A DNA stretch of 48,600 bases from Mucilaginibacter sp. L294. GTDB lineage: Bacteria > Bacteroidota > Bacteroidia > Sphingobacteriales > Sphingobacteriaceae. The stretch is taken from positions 1 to 48,600 of the forward strand of contig NZ_LGEK01000031.1 of NCBI RefSeq assembly GCF_001636615.1, in the 5' to 3' direction. The notes beneath the pieces were generated by a model. The model was not told where the DNA came from, made no database searches, and saw only the letters and a program-made list of their open reading frames with translations. The position numbers and the translations under genes are program-made. Of the stretch, positions 1 to 9,094 are shown in pieces. Each line of letters begins with the position of its first letter. The first letter of the stretch is position 1.

Positions 1-19
1 AGATGTGTATAAGAGACAG
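1..19. other. Nextera mosaic-end adapter (artefact)
   Basis: The first 19 bases are exactly the Tn5 mosaic end used in Nextera libraries (AGATGTGTATAAGAGACAG). They are not genomic. Real sequence starts at base 20, and the reverse complement of the same adapter closes the window. Confidence 0.97.
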
Positions 20-38
20 CCTTAATTCTCAAAAAGAA

Positions 39-1607
39 TTAAAACGGCGGCTCGTCATCAATATCATCCATTCTGGACGGGCGGATAATAAAGTTGCTTG
101 GTTTACTATCAAAATCCTGCGAAGGGTTAAGGCCCGTAAAAGCATTATTACCACCCGTTGCCGGGAAGCTGTCCATGCCCTGGTCAAGATCCGTAAACTT
201 CACGTACTTACCAACGAATTTCAGCCTTACTTTACCGGTTTCGCCATTACGGTGTTTGGCAATGATGATCTCACCAACGCCTTGTGTAGGGTTGTTATCC
301 TCATCTACATCCAACCCATAATACTCAGGGCGATAAAGGAACAGTACCATATCCGCATCCTGCTCAATAGAACCAGATTCACGTAAATCTGATAGCATCG
401 GCCTTTTTGAACCACCCGGCCTGTTCTCAACCGCACGGCTTAACTGCGATAGTGCAATTACCGGTACATTCAATTCTTTAGCCACCGTTTTTAACGCACG
501 CGATATGCTACCAATTTCCTGCTCGCGGTTACCGCCGCCTTTACCATCGGCCTTGCCCTGCATTAATTGCAAGTAGTCAATAATGATCAGTTGGATATCG
601 TGCTGAGATTTTAAACGGCGGCATTTAGCGCGGAACTCAAATATATTCAGTGATGGTGTGTCGTCAATAATTAATGGTGCAGCTTCCAGTCGGCCAATTT
701 TGGAGTGGATCTGTTGCCATTCCCATTCCTCCAGCGTCCCCTTACGGATCTTCTCCTGCTCAATTTCGGTTTCGCCGGATATTAAACGGTTAACCAACTG
801 AACAGACGACATCTCCAGCGAGAACACTACCACGGGCTTATCAAAATCAACCGCGGCATTACGGGCGCAGCTCAATACAAACGCCGTTTTACCCATTGCG
901 GGGCGGGCAGCGATGATCACCAAATCGGATTTTTGCCAGCCCGAGGTCATCCTGTCCAGATCAGTAAAGCCGGATGCAACACCGGTTAAGCCATCTTTTT
1001 TATCTTTTAGCGCCTCAATATCTTTTAAAGCCTCATGCACCAGGTCGTCCATCTTACGCGAATCGCGGCGAAGGTTATTCTGGGCTATCTCAAAAAGGTT
1101 TTTTTCGGCCTTATCCAGCATTTCAAGTACGTCGGCACTATCCTCATATGCCATGCTTATTACATCAGTAGAGATGCGGATCAGCTCGCGCTGAATGTAT
1201 TTTTGGATAATGATACGCGAGTGGTACTCAATATTGGCAGCTGATGCCACACGGTTGGTCAGCTCGGTAATATAGTAGGCGCCGCCTATCATTTCCAGCT
1301 CGCCCTGCTGGCGTAACTGTGCTGTTACAGTAAGAATATCTACGGGCGATGTTTTTTCAAAAAGGACAGCTATTGTGTTGAATATTTTTTGGTGCCTTAC
1401 ATCGTAAAAAACCTCGGCTTTTAGTACGTCAATAACCGATGAAAGGGCATCTTTTTCAAGCATCAAAGCGCCCAAAACAGCTTCCTCCAGGTCGAGCGCC
1501 TGTGGTTGTAATTTGCCGTTTCCAGGGTTAGATGGATTGGCATTTGTAAACCTGCTTTTACGGTCGGTGTTTTGCTTATAATTGGGGCTATCGTTCTCGA
1601 AATTCAT
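39..1607 (-). CDS. dnaB: Replicative DNA helicase DnaB
   Basis: The hexameric 5'-3' helicase that unwinds DNA at the replication fork and loads with primase. The 522-residue protein has a DnaB N-terminal helical domain (about residues 35-140), a linker, and a RecA-like C-terminal ATPase domain. The Walker A motif is ARPAMGKT (about 234-241) and the Walker B strand IIIDYLQL is about 341-348, followed by the SQLSR and SDLRESGSIEQDAD motifs typical of DnaB. Length is normal and there is no intein in the ATPase core. The N-terminal 35 residues are polar and low in complexity, as is common in Bacteroidetes. The ATG at 1607 is supported by a -7 box just upstream (1615-1622). It is divergent from rlmB. 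The stop lies 19 bases from the adapter, so downstream context is lost. Confidence 0.97.
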   Translation of the reverse strand: MNFENDSPNYKQNTDRKSRFTNANPSNPGNGKLQPQALDLEEAVLGALMLEKDALSSVIDVLKAEVFYDVRHQKIFNTIAVLFEKTSPVDILTVTAQLRQQGELEMIGGAYYITELTNRVASAANIEYHSRIIIQKYIQRELIRISTDVISMAYEDSADVLEMLDKAEKNLFEIAQNNLRRDSRKMDDLVHEALKDIEALKDKKDGLTGVASGFTDLDRMTSGWQKSDLVIIAARPAMGKTAFVLSCARNAAVDFDKPVVVFSLEMSSVQLVNRLISGETEIEQEKIRKGTLEEWEWQQIHSKIGRLEAAPLIIDDTPSLNIFEFRAKCRRLKSQHDIQLIIIDYLQLMQGKADGKGGGNREQEIGSISRALKTVAKELNVPVIALSQLSRAVENRPGGSKRPMLSDLRESGSIEQDADMVLFLYRPEYYGLDVDEDNNPTQGVGEIIIAKHRNGETGKVRLKFVGKYVKFTDLDQGMDSFPATGGNNAFTGLNPSQDFDSKPSNFIIRPSRMDDIDDEPPF

Positions 1608-1614
1608 AACACAA

Positions 1615-1622
1615 CAAAAATA
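1615..1622 (-). promoter_or_regulatory. -7 promoter box of dnaB
   Basis: On the minus strand this reads TATTTTTG, a full match to the Bacteroidetes -7 consensus TAnnTTTG. It ends 7 nt before the ATG, so the predicted transcript would have almost no leader. No clear -33 TTTG was seen. Confidence 0.5.
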
Positions 1623-1861
1623 TACAAAAAATATGCTTGCCTGTTTTTAAATCGCTAACAAATGAGTTATTAACATAATGAAAACATTATCAGCACTATA
1701 AATTTTGGCGTTAGTAATTAACATCATATGTTTATAACGTGTTAATAACGCTATAAGTACCTCATTTACACATGTGTTTATAAGTATTGTGCATTGTTAA
1801 GTATTATCAACAATACCATAACTCAAGTAAGTTCAATAACCGTTAAATCAGTTAATTTAGG

Positions 1862-1869
1862 TACTTTTG
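1862..1869 (+). promoter_or_regulatory. -7 promoter box of rlmB
   Basis: TACTTTTG is a full match to TAnnTTTG, 20 nt upstream of the ATG at 1890. Its position inside the longer TTG-started reading frame argues that translation starts at 1890 and not at 1794. Confidence 0.5.
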
Positions 1870-1889
1870 ACGAAAATAATTTTAAAGAA

Positions 1890-2657
1890 ATGACATATAA
1901 TTCTAAACCTGTACGCGAAGGCAACCAAATGGTTTTTGGCATCAGGGCGGTGATAGAAGCCATACTTGCAGGTAAAGAAATTGAGGCACTATATATACAA
2001 CGTGGTTTAGGTGGCGGCTTATTAAATGAGTTGCGCGATGTAACCAACGAATACAACATTACACCGCAGCAGGTTCCGGTTGAAAAACTGAACCGCATCA
2101 CCATGAAAAACCACCAGGGTGCTATCGCGTTTATATCGCCTATCATCTATCAAAAAATAGAAAATATTATACCGGATATTTTTGAAAGGGGCGAGGTGCC
2201 TTTGGTTTTGGTGCTGGATAGCATTACCGATGTGCGCAATATGGGCGCCATTGCCCGTACTGCAGAATGCGCCGGTGTACACGCGATAGTGATCCCAGCT
2301 AAAGGTTCAGCACAGATAAACCCCGATGCCATTAAAACATCGGCAGGGGCATTGTACAAGATCCCGGTTTGCAGGCATGATAACTTTATGCAAACGGTAA
2401 AATTCCTCCAGGAATCGGGGCTTCAGCTGGTTAGCTGTACCGAAAAAACGAACGATTATATCTATACGCCCGATTATACCGCCCCAACAGCCATCATCAT
2501 GGGGTCTGAAGAAGACGGCATCCGTAACGAGATCATCCGCATCAGCGATTACCTCGCCAAAATCCCAATGTTTGGTGAAATAGAATCACTTAACGTATCG
2601 GTATCAACAGGGGTAATTTTGTATGAGGCCATAAGACAACGCGAAGCGGTTAAATAG
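1890..2657 (+). CDS. rlmB: 23S rRNA 2'-O-methyltransferase RlmB (SpoU/TrmH family)
   Basis: A SAM-dependent SPOUT methyltransferase, predicted to methylate the ribose of a guanosine in 23S rRNA (G2251 in E. coli). The 255-residue protein starts with a substrate-binding region that opens with MVFGIRAV (as in MIYGIHAV of E. coli RlmB). It then has the three SpoU motifs: VLDSITDVRNMGAIARTAE, IIMGSEEDGIRNEI and ESLNVSVSTGVILYEA, which form the trefoil-knot SAM site. The frame stays open upstream to a TTG at 1794, but the ATG at 1890 is preferred. It gives the usual short basic leader before MVFGIRAV, and a perfect -7 box sits at 1862-1869. RlmB and TrmH paralogues are hard to separate by eye, so the exact target base is inferred. 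Confidence 0.9.
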   Translation: MTYNSKPVREGNQMVFGIRAVIEAILAGKEIEALYIQRGLGGGLLNELRDVTNEYNITPQQVPVEKLNRITMKNHQGAIAFISPIIYQKIENIIPDIFERGEVPLVLVLDSITDVRNMGAIARTAECAGVHAIVIPAKGSAQINPDAIKTSAGALYKIPVCRHDNFMQTVKFLQESGLQLVSCTEKTNDYIYTPDYTAPTAIIMGSEEDGIRNEIIRISDYLAKIPMFGEIESLNVSVSTGVILYEAIRQREAVK

Positions 2658-2717
2658 TGAGTAATTGATTAGGTGAGTAGTTAAACCAATTAACTATTCA
2701 CTTAATCAACCACTCAC
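2657..2717. repeat. 27-bp inverted repeat, probable bidirectional terminator
   Basis: Arms 2657-2683 and 2691-2717 pair imperfectly (GTGAGT...TAGTTA against TAACTA...ACTCAC) around a 7-nt loop. They lie between the converging ends of rlmB and manC. Related sequence built from the same words (ACTCACC, AATCAACCATTCAC) occurs at 10405-10437 and 35171-35228, so this is a repeat family as well as a likely terminator. Confidence 0.6.
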
Positions 2718-2722
2718 AAAAC

Positions 2723-3781
2723 TTAAATGTATCTCGTACCAAACTTGTTCTTCACATCGGCTACTACTTGTTTGATGTTCTGCTCCTGATCTCGCGGGCA
2801 AATAAGCAGGGTGTTGTTAGCTTCAACCACAATATAATCATGCAGGCCCTGTAATATCACCAGCTTTTCGCCGGGCACGTTCACCATACAATTGCTGCTA
2901 TCATACATAATTACCTTCTCTGAAGGGATAACCGCATTGCCCACGTAGTCCTTTTCGGCCAACTGGTAGATGGATGCCCAGGTCCCCAGGTCGCTCCAGC
3001 CAAATTCTGATGGTAATACGTAAACGTTTGATGCTTTCTCCATAATGCCATAGTCGATAGAGATATTGATACAGCGCTGGTAAACCTTATGTACAAACTC
3101 CTTTTCGTCGTCGGTGTTGTAAACAGACCGTGCTTCGGCAAATATTTCGTGCATTTCGGGCAGGTGGCTGTCAAAAGCCGCCACAATGGTTTTGGCCGAC
3201 CATACAAAGATACCGGCATTCCACAAAAAGTCGCCGCTTTGGATGAATGTTTTGGCAATATCAACGGTTGGTTTTTCGGTAAAGGTTTTTACTTTATGAA
3301 AATCCTCGTTCAGGGTTTGGTCGGTGTATTGTATATACCCATAACCGGTATCCGGGCGCGATGGTTTAATACCCAGGGTTATGAGGCAATTATTCTGCGC
3401 AGCTGTTTCTAACGATTTTTCGATAGTGGCAATAAAAGCCGCTTCGTCCAGTATCAGGTGATCTGACGGCGCCACCACAATGGCTGCATCAGGGTTCATA
3501 CTTTCTATTTTGAAACAACCGTAGGCTACGCAAGGCGCGGTGTTCCGCATTACAGGCTCGGTCAGTATTTGCTGGTCGGCCATGTCTGGCAGTTGTTTTT
3601 TTACCAGGCCGGTGTAATTCTCGTTAGTTACAACATATATATTTTCTTTGGGGCATACCTTCAGGAAGCGTTCGTAAGTATTTTGAATGAGCGTTTTGCC
3701 CGTGCCCAGTATGTCTATAAACTGTTTTGGATGCGATGTTCTGCTGATTGGCCAAAAACGGCTACCGATTCCGCCAGCCAT
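2723..3781 (-). CDS. manC: Mannose-1-phosphate guanylyltransferase
   Basis: Makes GDP-mannose from mannose-1-phosphate and GTP, the donor for exopolysaccharide, LPS and fucose pathways. The protein shows the GT-A nucleotidyltransferase signature MAGGIGSRFWP followed by SHPKQF, then VVAPSDHLI (metal-binding Asp region), GYGYIQY, FTEKP, FLWNAGIFVW and WSDLGTW, in the usual family order. About 352 residues is normal for forms without the C-terminal isomerase domain. The start is odd. The only ATG (3781) lies within the family's first beta strand, while the preceding in-frame codons encode NYYAII, exactly the expected N-terminus. The nearest upstream start-like codon is ATA at 3809-3811. Either translation begins at a non-standard codon or a start base has been mutated or mis-sequenced. 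It is divergent from recQ. Confidence 0.93.
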   Translation of the reverse strand: MAGGIGSRFWPISRTSHPKQFIDILGTGKTLIQNTYERFLKVCPKENIYVVTNENYTGLVKKQLPDMADQQILTEPVMRNTAPCVAYGCFKIESMNPDAAIVVAPSDHLILDEAAFIATIEKSLETAAQNNCLITLGIKPSRPDTGYGYIQYTDQTLNEDFHKVKTFTEKPTVDIAKTFIQSGDFLWNAGIFVWSAKTIVAAFDSHLPEMHEIFAEARSVYNTDDEKEFVHKVYQRCINISIDYGIMEKASNVYVLPSEFGWSDLGTWASIYQLAEKDYVGNAVIPSEKVIMYDSSNCMVNVPGEKLVILQGLHDYIVVEANNTLLICPRDQEQNIKQVVADVKNKFGTRYI

Positions 3782-4047
3782 AATGATAGCATAATAGTTC
3801 TCTCTCTTTATAAATGTTATAGATTTTAATTTGGCAAATCCCTGCTAAATATGTGCATTAATTTGTAAATTTAATATTAGGTAAAACTAAAGTATTTAAT
3901 TGTGGATTTTACCAATTCTAAAAGCGATAAATAAACAAATTGTTTTTAATCAAATAATCATTTTAGTATAAAATTTTTAATCAAACGCACCGTTTATTTA
4001 TAAATTTTTGTTATTTTGAACCATAATTCCAAACGCACAAGTAGATA
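3782..4047. other. AT-rich divergent intergenic region manC/recQ
   Basis: A 266-bp, very AT-rich region holding the promoters of two divergent genes. Codons in frame with manC continue from 3782 up to a TAG at 3845-3847. For recQ a near-match to the -7 box (TTATTTTG) lies about 35 bases upstream of the ATG. No gene or stable hairpin was seen. Confidence 0.5.
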
Positions 4048-6243
4048 ATGATTGAGACTAAAAAGTCGCTTTTTGATAACCTGCAAAATTTTTTCGGGTT
4101 TGATAACTTTAAGGGTGAACAAGAAGCGATTATCACTAACATTTTAGCGGGGAACGATACTTTTGTAATTATGCCTACCGGTGGTGGCAAATCCATGTGT
4201 TATCAGTTACCTGCATTAATGAGCGAGGGCACAGCGATTGTGATCTCTCCGCTCATCGCACTGATGAAAAATCAGGTAGATCAGCTAAGGGCCTTCGGTG
4301 GTTCAGACAGCATTGCACATTTCCTCAACTCTTCGTTAACAAAAGCAGATATTTTACGGGTTAAAGATGATGTATTAAGCGGCAAAACTAAATTACTTTA
4401 TGTTGCGCCCGAATCATTGACCAAACAAGAGAATGTTGATTTTTTAAGGTTGAACCAGGTATCATTCGTGGCCGTTGATGAGGCACACTGTATATCAGAG
4501 TGGGGGCATGATTTCCGCCCCGAGTACCGCAAGATCCGTCAGGTGATCAGCAATATAGGTGATGATATCCCTATCATAGCCCTTACCGCTACCGCAACGC
4601 CAAAAGTACAGCAGGATATCCAGAAAAACCTGCAGATGAATAACGCTTCGGTTTACAAATCATCTTTTAACCGCAATAACCTGTTTTATGAGGTTAGGGC
4701 AAAGCGCAACGCCATAAAAGAGATCGTTAAATTTGTAAAGCAAAATCAAGGAAAATCGGGCATCATTTACTGCCTTAGCCGTAAAAAGGTTGAGGAAGTG
4801 GCCGAGGCGCTTAACCTTAACGGTGTAAAAGCATTACCATACCACGCCGGTTTAGACCCTAAAGTACGCGCCGATACGCAGGACAAGTTCCTGATGGAGG
4901 ATGTGGACGTTATTGTGGCTACCATAGCTTTTGGTATGGGTATAGATAAACCCGATGTACGTTACGTAATACACCACGATATGCCAAAAAGCATGGAGGG
5001 TTACTACCAGGAAACCGGCCGCGCCGGCCGTGATGGTGGCGAAGGTGTTTGCGTGGCCTTTTACTCGGGCAAGGATATTGATAAGCTGCAAAAGTTTATG
5101 AAGGATAAACCCGTTGCAGAACGGGAAATAGGTACACAGATACTGAAAGAGGTGATTGATTACGCCGAATCGTCTGTATGCCGCCGTAAACAATTACTGC
5201 ACTATTTTGGCGAAAACTTTAACGAAGCAGGCTGCAATAATATGTGCGATAACTGCTGCGGGCCAAAAGTACATTTTGATGGCGAAGAACACCTGCACAG
5301 GGCCTTAAGCCTCATTAAACTAATAGGCGAGAAGTTTGACGATTGCCACATCATCAATATTTTAATGGGTAAGGATGATGCCCAGGTTAAAAACTACGAA
5401 CACGATAAACTGGAGTACTTTGGCTCGGGCAAGGAGCTGGGTGAGAACCTTTGGAACTCGCTGATGCGCCAGGCATTGCTGAACAATTTCCTGTCAAAAG
5501 ATATTGACCAGTACGGCTTATTGCATTTAACAAAAGCTGGCAATTCGTTTATAGAGAATCCTTACAGCATCCGTTTCCTGCTAAACCAGGAGATGGGCCC
5601 AACAGATGAGGATGAAGCAGAAGATGGCCCAAAACAGGGTGGTGGCGCCTTAGATACCCAACTGCTGCAGATGTTGAAAGACCTGCGTAAAAAGCTGGCC
5701 AAACAAAAAGGCCTGCCTCCGTTTGTTATCTTCCAGGATCCGTCGTTAGAGGAGATGTGCACGCATTATCCAATCAGTACTGACGAGTTGAAACAAATAT
5801 CGGGCGTAGGGGCGGGCAAGGCGTTGAAATTCGGCGCACCGTTCATCGATCTGATCAAGAAGTATGTTGAAGATAACGATATTGACCGTCCGGTTGATAT
5901 GGTGATCAAAAGTGCCGCCAACAAATCGGCATTGAAGGTTTTCATTATTCAAAACATCGACAGGCATTTAAACCTGGATGATATAGCGGCTTCAAAAGGC
6001 CTTACTTACGAGGATATTTTAAAAGAAGTAGAAACGATAGTAAACTCGGGCACCAAGCTAAACCTTAACTATTACATTGATGAAATGATAGATGAGGATA
6101 AGCAGGAAGAAGTTTTTGATTACTTTAAGTCTGCCGAGGTTGACTCCATTGATACCGCCCTGGCGGAGCTTGGATCTGACGATTACACCCGCGAGGAAGT
6201 GCAGTTGATGCGCATCAAATTCCTGTCGGAGGTGGGGAATTAA
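4048..6243 (+). CDS. recQ: ATP-dependent DNA helicase RecQ
   Basis: A 3'-5' superfamily 2 helicase acting in recombination and fork repair. The 731-residue protein has Walker A PTGGGKS (43-49), DEAH (144-147) followed by the RecQ aromatic-rich loop (CISEWGHDFRPEYR), ALTATATP, and motif VI QETGRAGRDG (about 321-330). A RecQ zinc-binding domain has cysteines at about 378, 396, 400 and 403. A winged-helix region follows, then an HRDC domain at about 545-620. The C-terminal 110 residues are acidic, a helical extension seen in Bacteroidetes RecQ (E. coli RecQ has about 609 residues). The ATG at 4048 gives a normal N-terminus. Confidence 0.96.
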   Translation: MIETKKSLFDNLQNFFGFDNFKGEQEAIITNILAGNDTFVIMPTGGGKSMCYQLPALMSEGTAIVISPLIALMKNQVDQLRAFGGSDSIAHFLNSSLTKADILRVKDDVLSGKTKLLYVAPESLTKQENVDFLRLNQVSFVAVDEAHCISEWGHDFRPEYRKIRQVISNIGDDIPIIALTATATPKVQQDIQKNLQMNNASVYKSSFNRNNLFYEVRAKRNAIKEIVKFVKQNQGKSGIIYCLSRKKVEEVAEALNLNGVKALPYHAGLDPKVRADTQDKFLMEDVDVIVATIAFGMGIDKPDVRYVIHHDMPKSMEGYYQETGRAGRDGGEGVCVAFYSGKDIDKLQKFMKDKPVAEREIGTQILKEVIDYAESSVCRRKQLLHYFGENFNEAGCNNMCDNCCGPKVHFDGEEHLHRALSLIKLIGEKFDDCHIINILMGKDDAQVKNYEHDKLEYFGSGKELGENLWNSLMRQALLNNFLSKDIDQYGLLHLTKAGNSFIENPYSIRFLLNQEMGPTDEDEAEDGPKQGGGALDTQLLQMLKDLRKKLAKQKGLPPFVIFQDPSLEEMCTHYPISTDELKQISGVGAGKALKFGAPFIDLIKKYVEDNDIDRPVDMVIKSAANKSALKVFIIQNIDRHLNLDDIAASKGLTYEDILKEVETIVNSGTKLNLNYYIDEMIDEDKQEEVFDYFKSAEVDSIDTALAELGSDDYTREEVQLMRIKFLSEVGN

Positions 6244-6258
6244 GCTTTTTCGGTTTTT

Positions 6259-6367
6259 TTAACCACAGAGTACACAAAGACAAAAACACAAAGGTCACAG
6301 AGATTTATTCTTTGTGACCTTTGTGTCTTATAAGAATTGTAAATCTTAGTGTTCTTTGTGGTTAAAT
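6259..6367. repeat. Palindromic CACAGAG repeat
   Basis: A long imperfect hairpin that starts AACCACAGAGTACACAAAG and ends with its complement TTCTTTGTGGTT. An inner arm (CACAAAGGTCACAGAG / CTTTGTGACCTTTGTG) surrounds a short loop. It is the same family as the two tandem copies at 17767-17999. It lies between the converging ends of recQ and the OmpA-family gene and may also terminate transcription. Confidence 0.8.
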
Positions 6368-6372
6368 AGGTA

Positions 6373-8277
6373 CTACTTAGCTATGATCATAAACTCCGTT
6401 CTTCTGTTCAAAGCGCGGTTTTCTTCAGATGTATTCGGCGCTATGGGCTGATCCTCACCATAACCTTTGTATACCAGCCTTGAGGCTACAATACCATTTG
6501 CAGAAAGGTACTGATAAACCGAATTGGCCCGTTTTTCTGATAAAGCCACGTTAACCTGGTGTGTGCCCACATCATCTGTATAACCCGATATCTCGATCCT
6601 GATGGTTTTATTCAGTTGTAAAAACTCGATCAGTTTCTGCAGTTCGGCTTTCGATTCGGCTTTCAGCTCAAACTTATTGGTATCAAAAAAGATATTCTTC
6701 AAGATCACCTTATTACCAACCTCAATGGGCGATAAAAGCACCGAAAGATTAAACGCCTTTTTATCCTTAAGCCCTATCAGCGAAAAATTATCCGAATAAA
6801 ATAAATAACCTTCCCTTGATATATTTAAGCCGTAGTTTTTACCTGCGGATAGCGTAGCCAAAAATGCACCCACGTCTTCCGAACTGTAGTCCTGGTATAC
6901 CGGGGTATTCTTTTGCAGGTCTACGATCTCTACGGCTGCTTCTAACGGCGCTTTGGTCTTTTTATCGGCCACAGTTCCTTTTACATAAGTAACAATGTTA
7001 GGGCGCAGGTTAGGAGGTAATTCGAAGGTGTAAATATCATAACCGCCAAACCCTTTCAAGTTGTTTGATGAAAAGAAGGCATATGATCCATTGGCAGTCA
7101 ACGTTAAACCATTCTCATCACCGCTGGAGTTAATGGGGTAGCCCAGGTTCTCGGGCCTGGCCCATTTGCCATCCTTACCCAGGCGGCTAACAAAAAGGTC
7201 TTTACCGCCCATACCCGGCCAGCCATTACTGCAAAAGTAAAAAGTGCTATCGTCGGGATGTATAAAAGGCGATTGTTCGTCATAGGCCGTATTGATCTCG
7301 GGGCCCATGTTTTCGGGTACACCCCAGCCTTTATCTGTCAGGTTTGATTTCCATATGTCATACCCGCCATACCCGCCCTTGCGGTTACTTACAAAATACA
7401 GCGTACGCCCATCGGCACTGATGGATGGTTGCGCCTCCCAGCCGGATGTATTGATAGGGGCGCTCAGGCTAAAGGGCTTTGCCCAGTCGTCGCCCTTTTT
7501 TTGGGCTATATAAATATCACATCGGCCCAAACCATCGGGGCGATTACAGCCGGTAAAGAACAAGTATTTACCATCCTGCGAGATAGATTGCGCCCCCTCG
7601 TTATATGCAGATGTATTGATGATATCGCTCAGATATACAGCGCTTTGCCATTGGTTATTTAACTTATTACTTTTATAAAAATCCTCGTTGTTATCTATCT
7701 TCCGGGTAAAAATGAGTGTGCCCTCATCGGCTGTGGCAACAGGCAAATATTCATCTGCCACGGTATTAATTTCGGCACCCATATTTACGGGTACAAAAGC
7801 TACCGGATGTGTTAATGCCTGTATGCTAAACTTACAATCAGCAATCAGTTTTTGCGCGTAGGCCATATTTTGCGCGGTAATGCCGGGATAGGTGATGTAT
7901 TTTTCCAGATGATGCAGCGCGGGTTCATATAGGGCACTGCTGATCTCACAATCGCCAACTTTTAAATAAACCGAGCGGTTGTATTCAGGGTCGAGCCCTA
8001 TAACCTTTAAAAAATGCGTTATAGCGGGCTGGTATATATGCCTCATGCGTAAAACATCGGCTAACTGGGCATGTGCTTCAACAAATTTTTTATCAATACT
8101 GATGGCTTTCTCCAGTTGCATGATAGCTTCGTCATACAAATGCTCATCAAGGCTTTGGTTGGAGAGGGCATAATACTTAATAGCTTCCTGGTTGGTAGTA
8201 GAATACCGCCTTTGCTGCGCAGAAACACTTGCAGACAGCATTACCAGTAAAATAAGCAGAATATAGGTTTTGAACAT
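6373..8277 (-). CDS. OmpA-family envelope protein with TPR and PD40 repeats
   Basis: The 634-residue exported protein has a signal peptide (residues 1-20, cleavage after SVSA). TPR-like helices follow (about 25-150). Next comes a six-bladed WD40/PD40-type region with repeated YLFFTGCNRPDG, TLYFVSNRKGG, TFYFCSNG and YAFFSSN strands followed by DIY/DIW/DLF motifs. A carboxypeptidase-regulatory-like beta sandwich is at about 425-500. The C-terminal OmpA peptidoglycan-binding domain is at about 520-634 and carries the ISGYTDDVGT and LSEKRANSVYQYL signature and NRRTEFMI. This architecture is frequent in Bacteroidetes and is thought to tie the outer membrane to peptidoglycan. PorE of the type IX secretion system has the same layout, but no T9SS genes lie nearby, so I do not assign it there. 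It is convergent with recQ. Confidence 0.88.
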   Translation of the reverse strand: MFKTYILLILLVMLSASVSAQQRRYSTTNQEAIKYYALSNQSLDEHLYDEAIMQLEKAISIDKKFVEAHAQLADVLRMRHIYQPAITHFLKVIGLDPEYNRSVYLKVGDCEISSALYEPALHHLEKYITYPGITAQNMAYAQKLIADCKFSIQALTHPVAFVPVNMGAEINTVADEYLPVATADEGTLIFTRKIDNNEDFYKSNKLNNQWQSAVYLSDIINTSAYNEGAQSISQDGKYLFFTGCNRPDGLGRCDIYIAQKKGDDWAKPFSLSAPINTSGWEAQPSISADGRTLYFVSNRKGGYGGYDIWKSNLTDKGWGVPENMGPEINTAYDEQSPFIHPDDSTFYFCSNGWPGMGGKDLFVSRLGKDGKWARPENLGYPINSSGDENGLTLTANGSYAFFSSNNLKGFGGYDIYTFELPPNLRPNIVTYVKGTVADKKTKAPLEAAVEIVDLQKNTPVYQDYSSEDVGAFLATLSAGKNYGLNISREGYLFYSDNFSLIGLKDKKAFNLSVLLSPIEVGNKVILKNIFFDTNKFELKAESKAELQKLIEFLQLNKTIRIEISGYTDDVGTHQVNVALSEKRANSVYQYLSANGIVASRLVYKGYGEDQPIAPNTSEENRALNRRTEFMIIAK

Positions 8278-8316
8278 TAGTAACTGATACGATAATCAAT
8301 ACACTAAGTTACACTA

Positions 8317-8940
8317 TTACGGGATATTTAAGTACTTGTGGGTTTGCAGTGATATTTCCCATTGCGGGTTGGCCATTACATAATCAACAATAAGCGGGGT
8401 CATCTCCGCATGTTTGGACCATTCGGGCTGTAGGTACAGTTTGCAATTGGGGCCAACCAGTTTGGCGTGATGTTCTGCAAACGCAAAATCAGATTTATTA
8501 AAGATGATCACTTTTAACTCATGCGCTTTATCGGCTACCTGCTGGGTTGGCGCCTTAAACTTTTTGGGCGACAGGCAGATCCAGTCCCAATTACCTGAAA
8601 GTGGGTAAGCGCCGGATGTTTCAATAAAGGTTTTGATGCCTTTTTGCTGCAGGCCTTGGGTCAAATAATCCAGGTTATAGATCAACGGCTCGCCGCCGGT
8701 TACCACCACAGCCTTTGAAGGGAATTTCGTAGCATTCTCCACAATGGTATCGGCAGCGGTAAGCGGGTGCAGCTCGGCATCCCAGCTTTCTTTAACATCG
8801 CACCAATGGCAGCCCACATCGCAGCCGCCAAGGCGAATAAAATAGGCTGCTTTGCCCGTGTTATATCCCTCGCCCTGTATCGTATAAAACTCTTCCATTA
8901 AAGGAAGTAATGTGCCATCTTCCGGAACCTGGTGTGCCAT
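8317..8940 (-). CDS. queE: 7-carboxy-7-deazaguanine synthase QueE (radical SAM)
   Basis: Converts 6-carboxy-tetrahydropterin to 7-carboxy-7-deazaguanine in queuosine/preQ0 synthesis, using SAM, an Fe-S cluster and Mg. The 207-residue protein opens with the family signature FYTIQGEG and the cluster motif C40-x3-C44-x2-C47 (CDVGCHWC), followed by the SAM-binding VVVTGGEPL. The C-terminus has the QPEWS and NPQWEISLQTHKYLNIP blocks typical of QueE. Most reading frames would extend to a TTG at 8952, but that TTG is part of a perfect -7 promoter box (8950-8957). The ATG at 8940 is therefore chosen. No other queuosine genes are adjacent. Confidence 0.93.
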   Translation of the reverse strand: MAHQVPEDGTLLPLMEEFYTIQGEGYNTGKAAYFIRLGGCDVGCHWCDVKESWDAELHPLTAADTIVENATKFPSKAVVVTGGEPLIYNLDYLTQGLQQKGIKTFIETSGAYPLSGNWDWICLSPKKFKAPTQQVADKAHELKVIIFNKSDFAFAEHHAKLVGPNCKLYLQPEWSKHAEMTPLIVDYVMANPQWEISLQTHKYLNIP

Positions 8941-8949
8941 AATAAGGGT

Positions 8950-8957
8950 CAAAGCTA
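8950..8957 (-). promoter_or_regulatory. -7 promoter box of queE
   Basis: The minus strand reads TAGCTTTG, a full match to TAnnTTTG, 9 nt before the ATG at 8940. It decides the start of queE because it overlaps the alternative TTG start. Confidence 0.5.
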
Positions 8958-9094
8958 CGCTTTTGTGCCGAAACGGTGAAGCTAAAAACAGTTTGAGGTT
9001 TAGGGCGACTGTTAAATTGACATTTTAACAATAAAAAAGGTTGTAAACATTTCTATTTCAGTAATTTTAACTATTATTACTTGAAATTTGTCGT

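Noticed and set aside
3..386. 127-aa frame starting MCIRDS at the left end
   Set aside because: The start is adapter sequence and the rest is antisense to dnaB.
1794..1889. N-terminal extension of RlmB from TTG 1794
   Set aside because: TTG start, no match to the family, and a promoter box lies inside it.
6373..8277. PorE of the type IX secretion system
   Set aside because: The domain layout is similar, but no other T9SS gene is nearby and the layout is shared by many envelope proteins.
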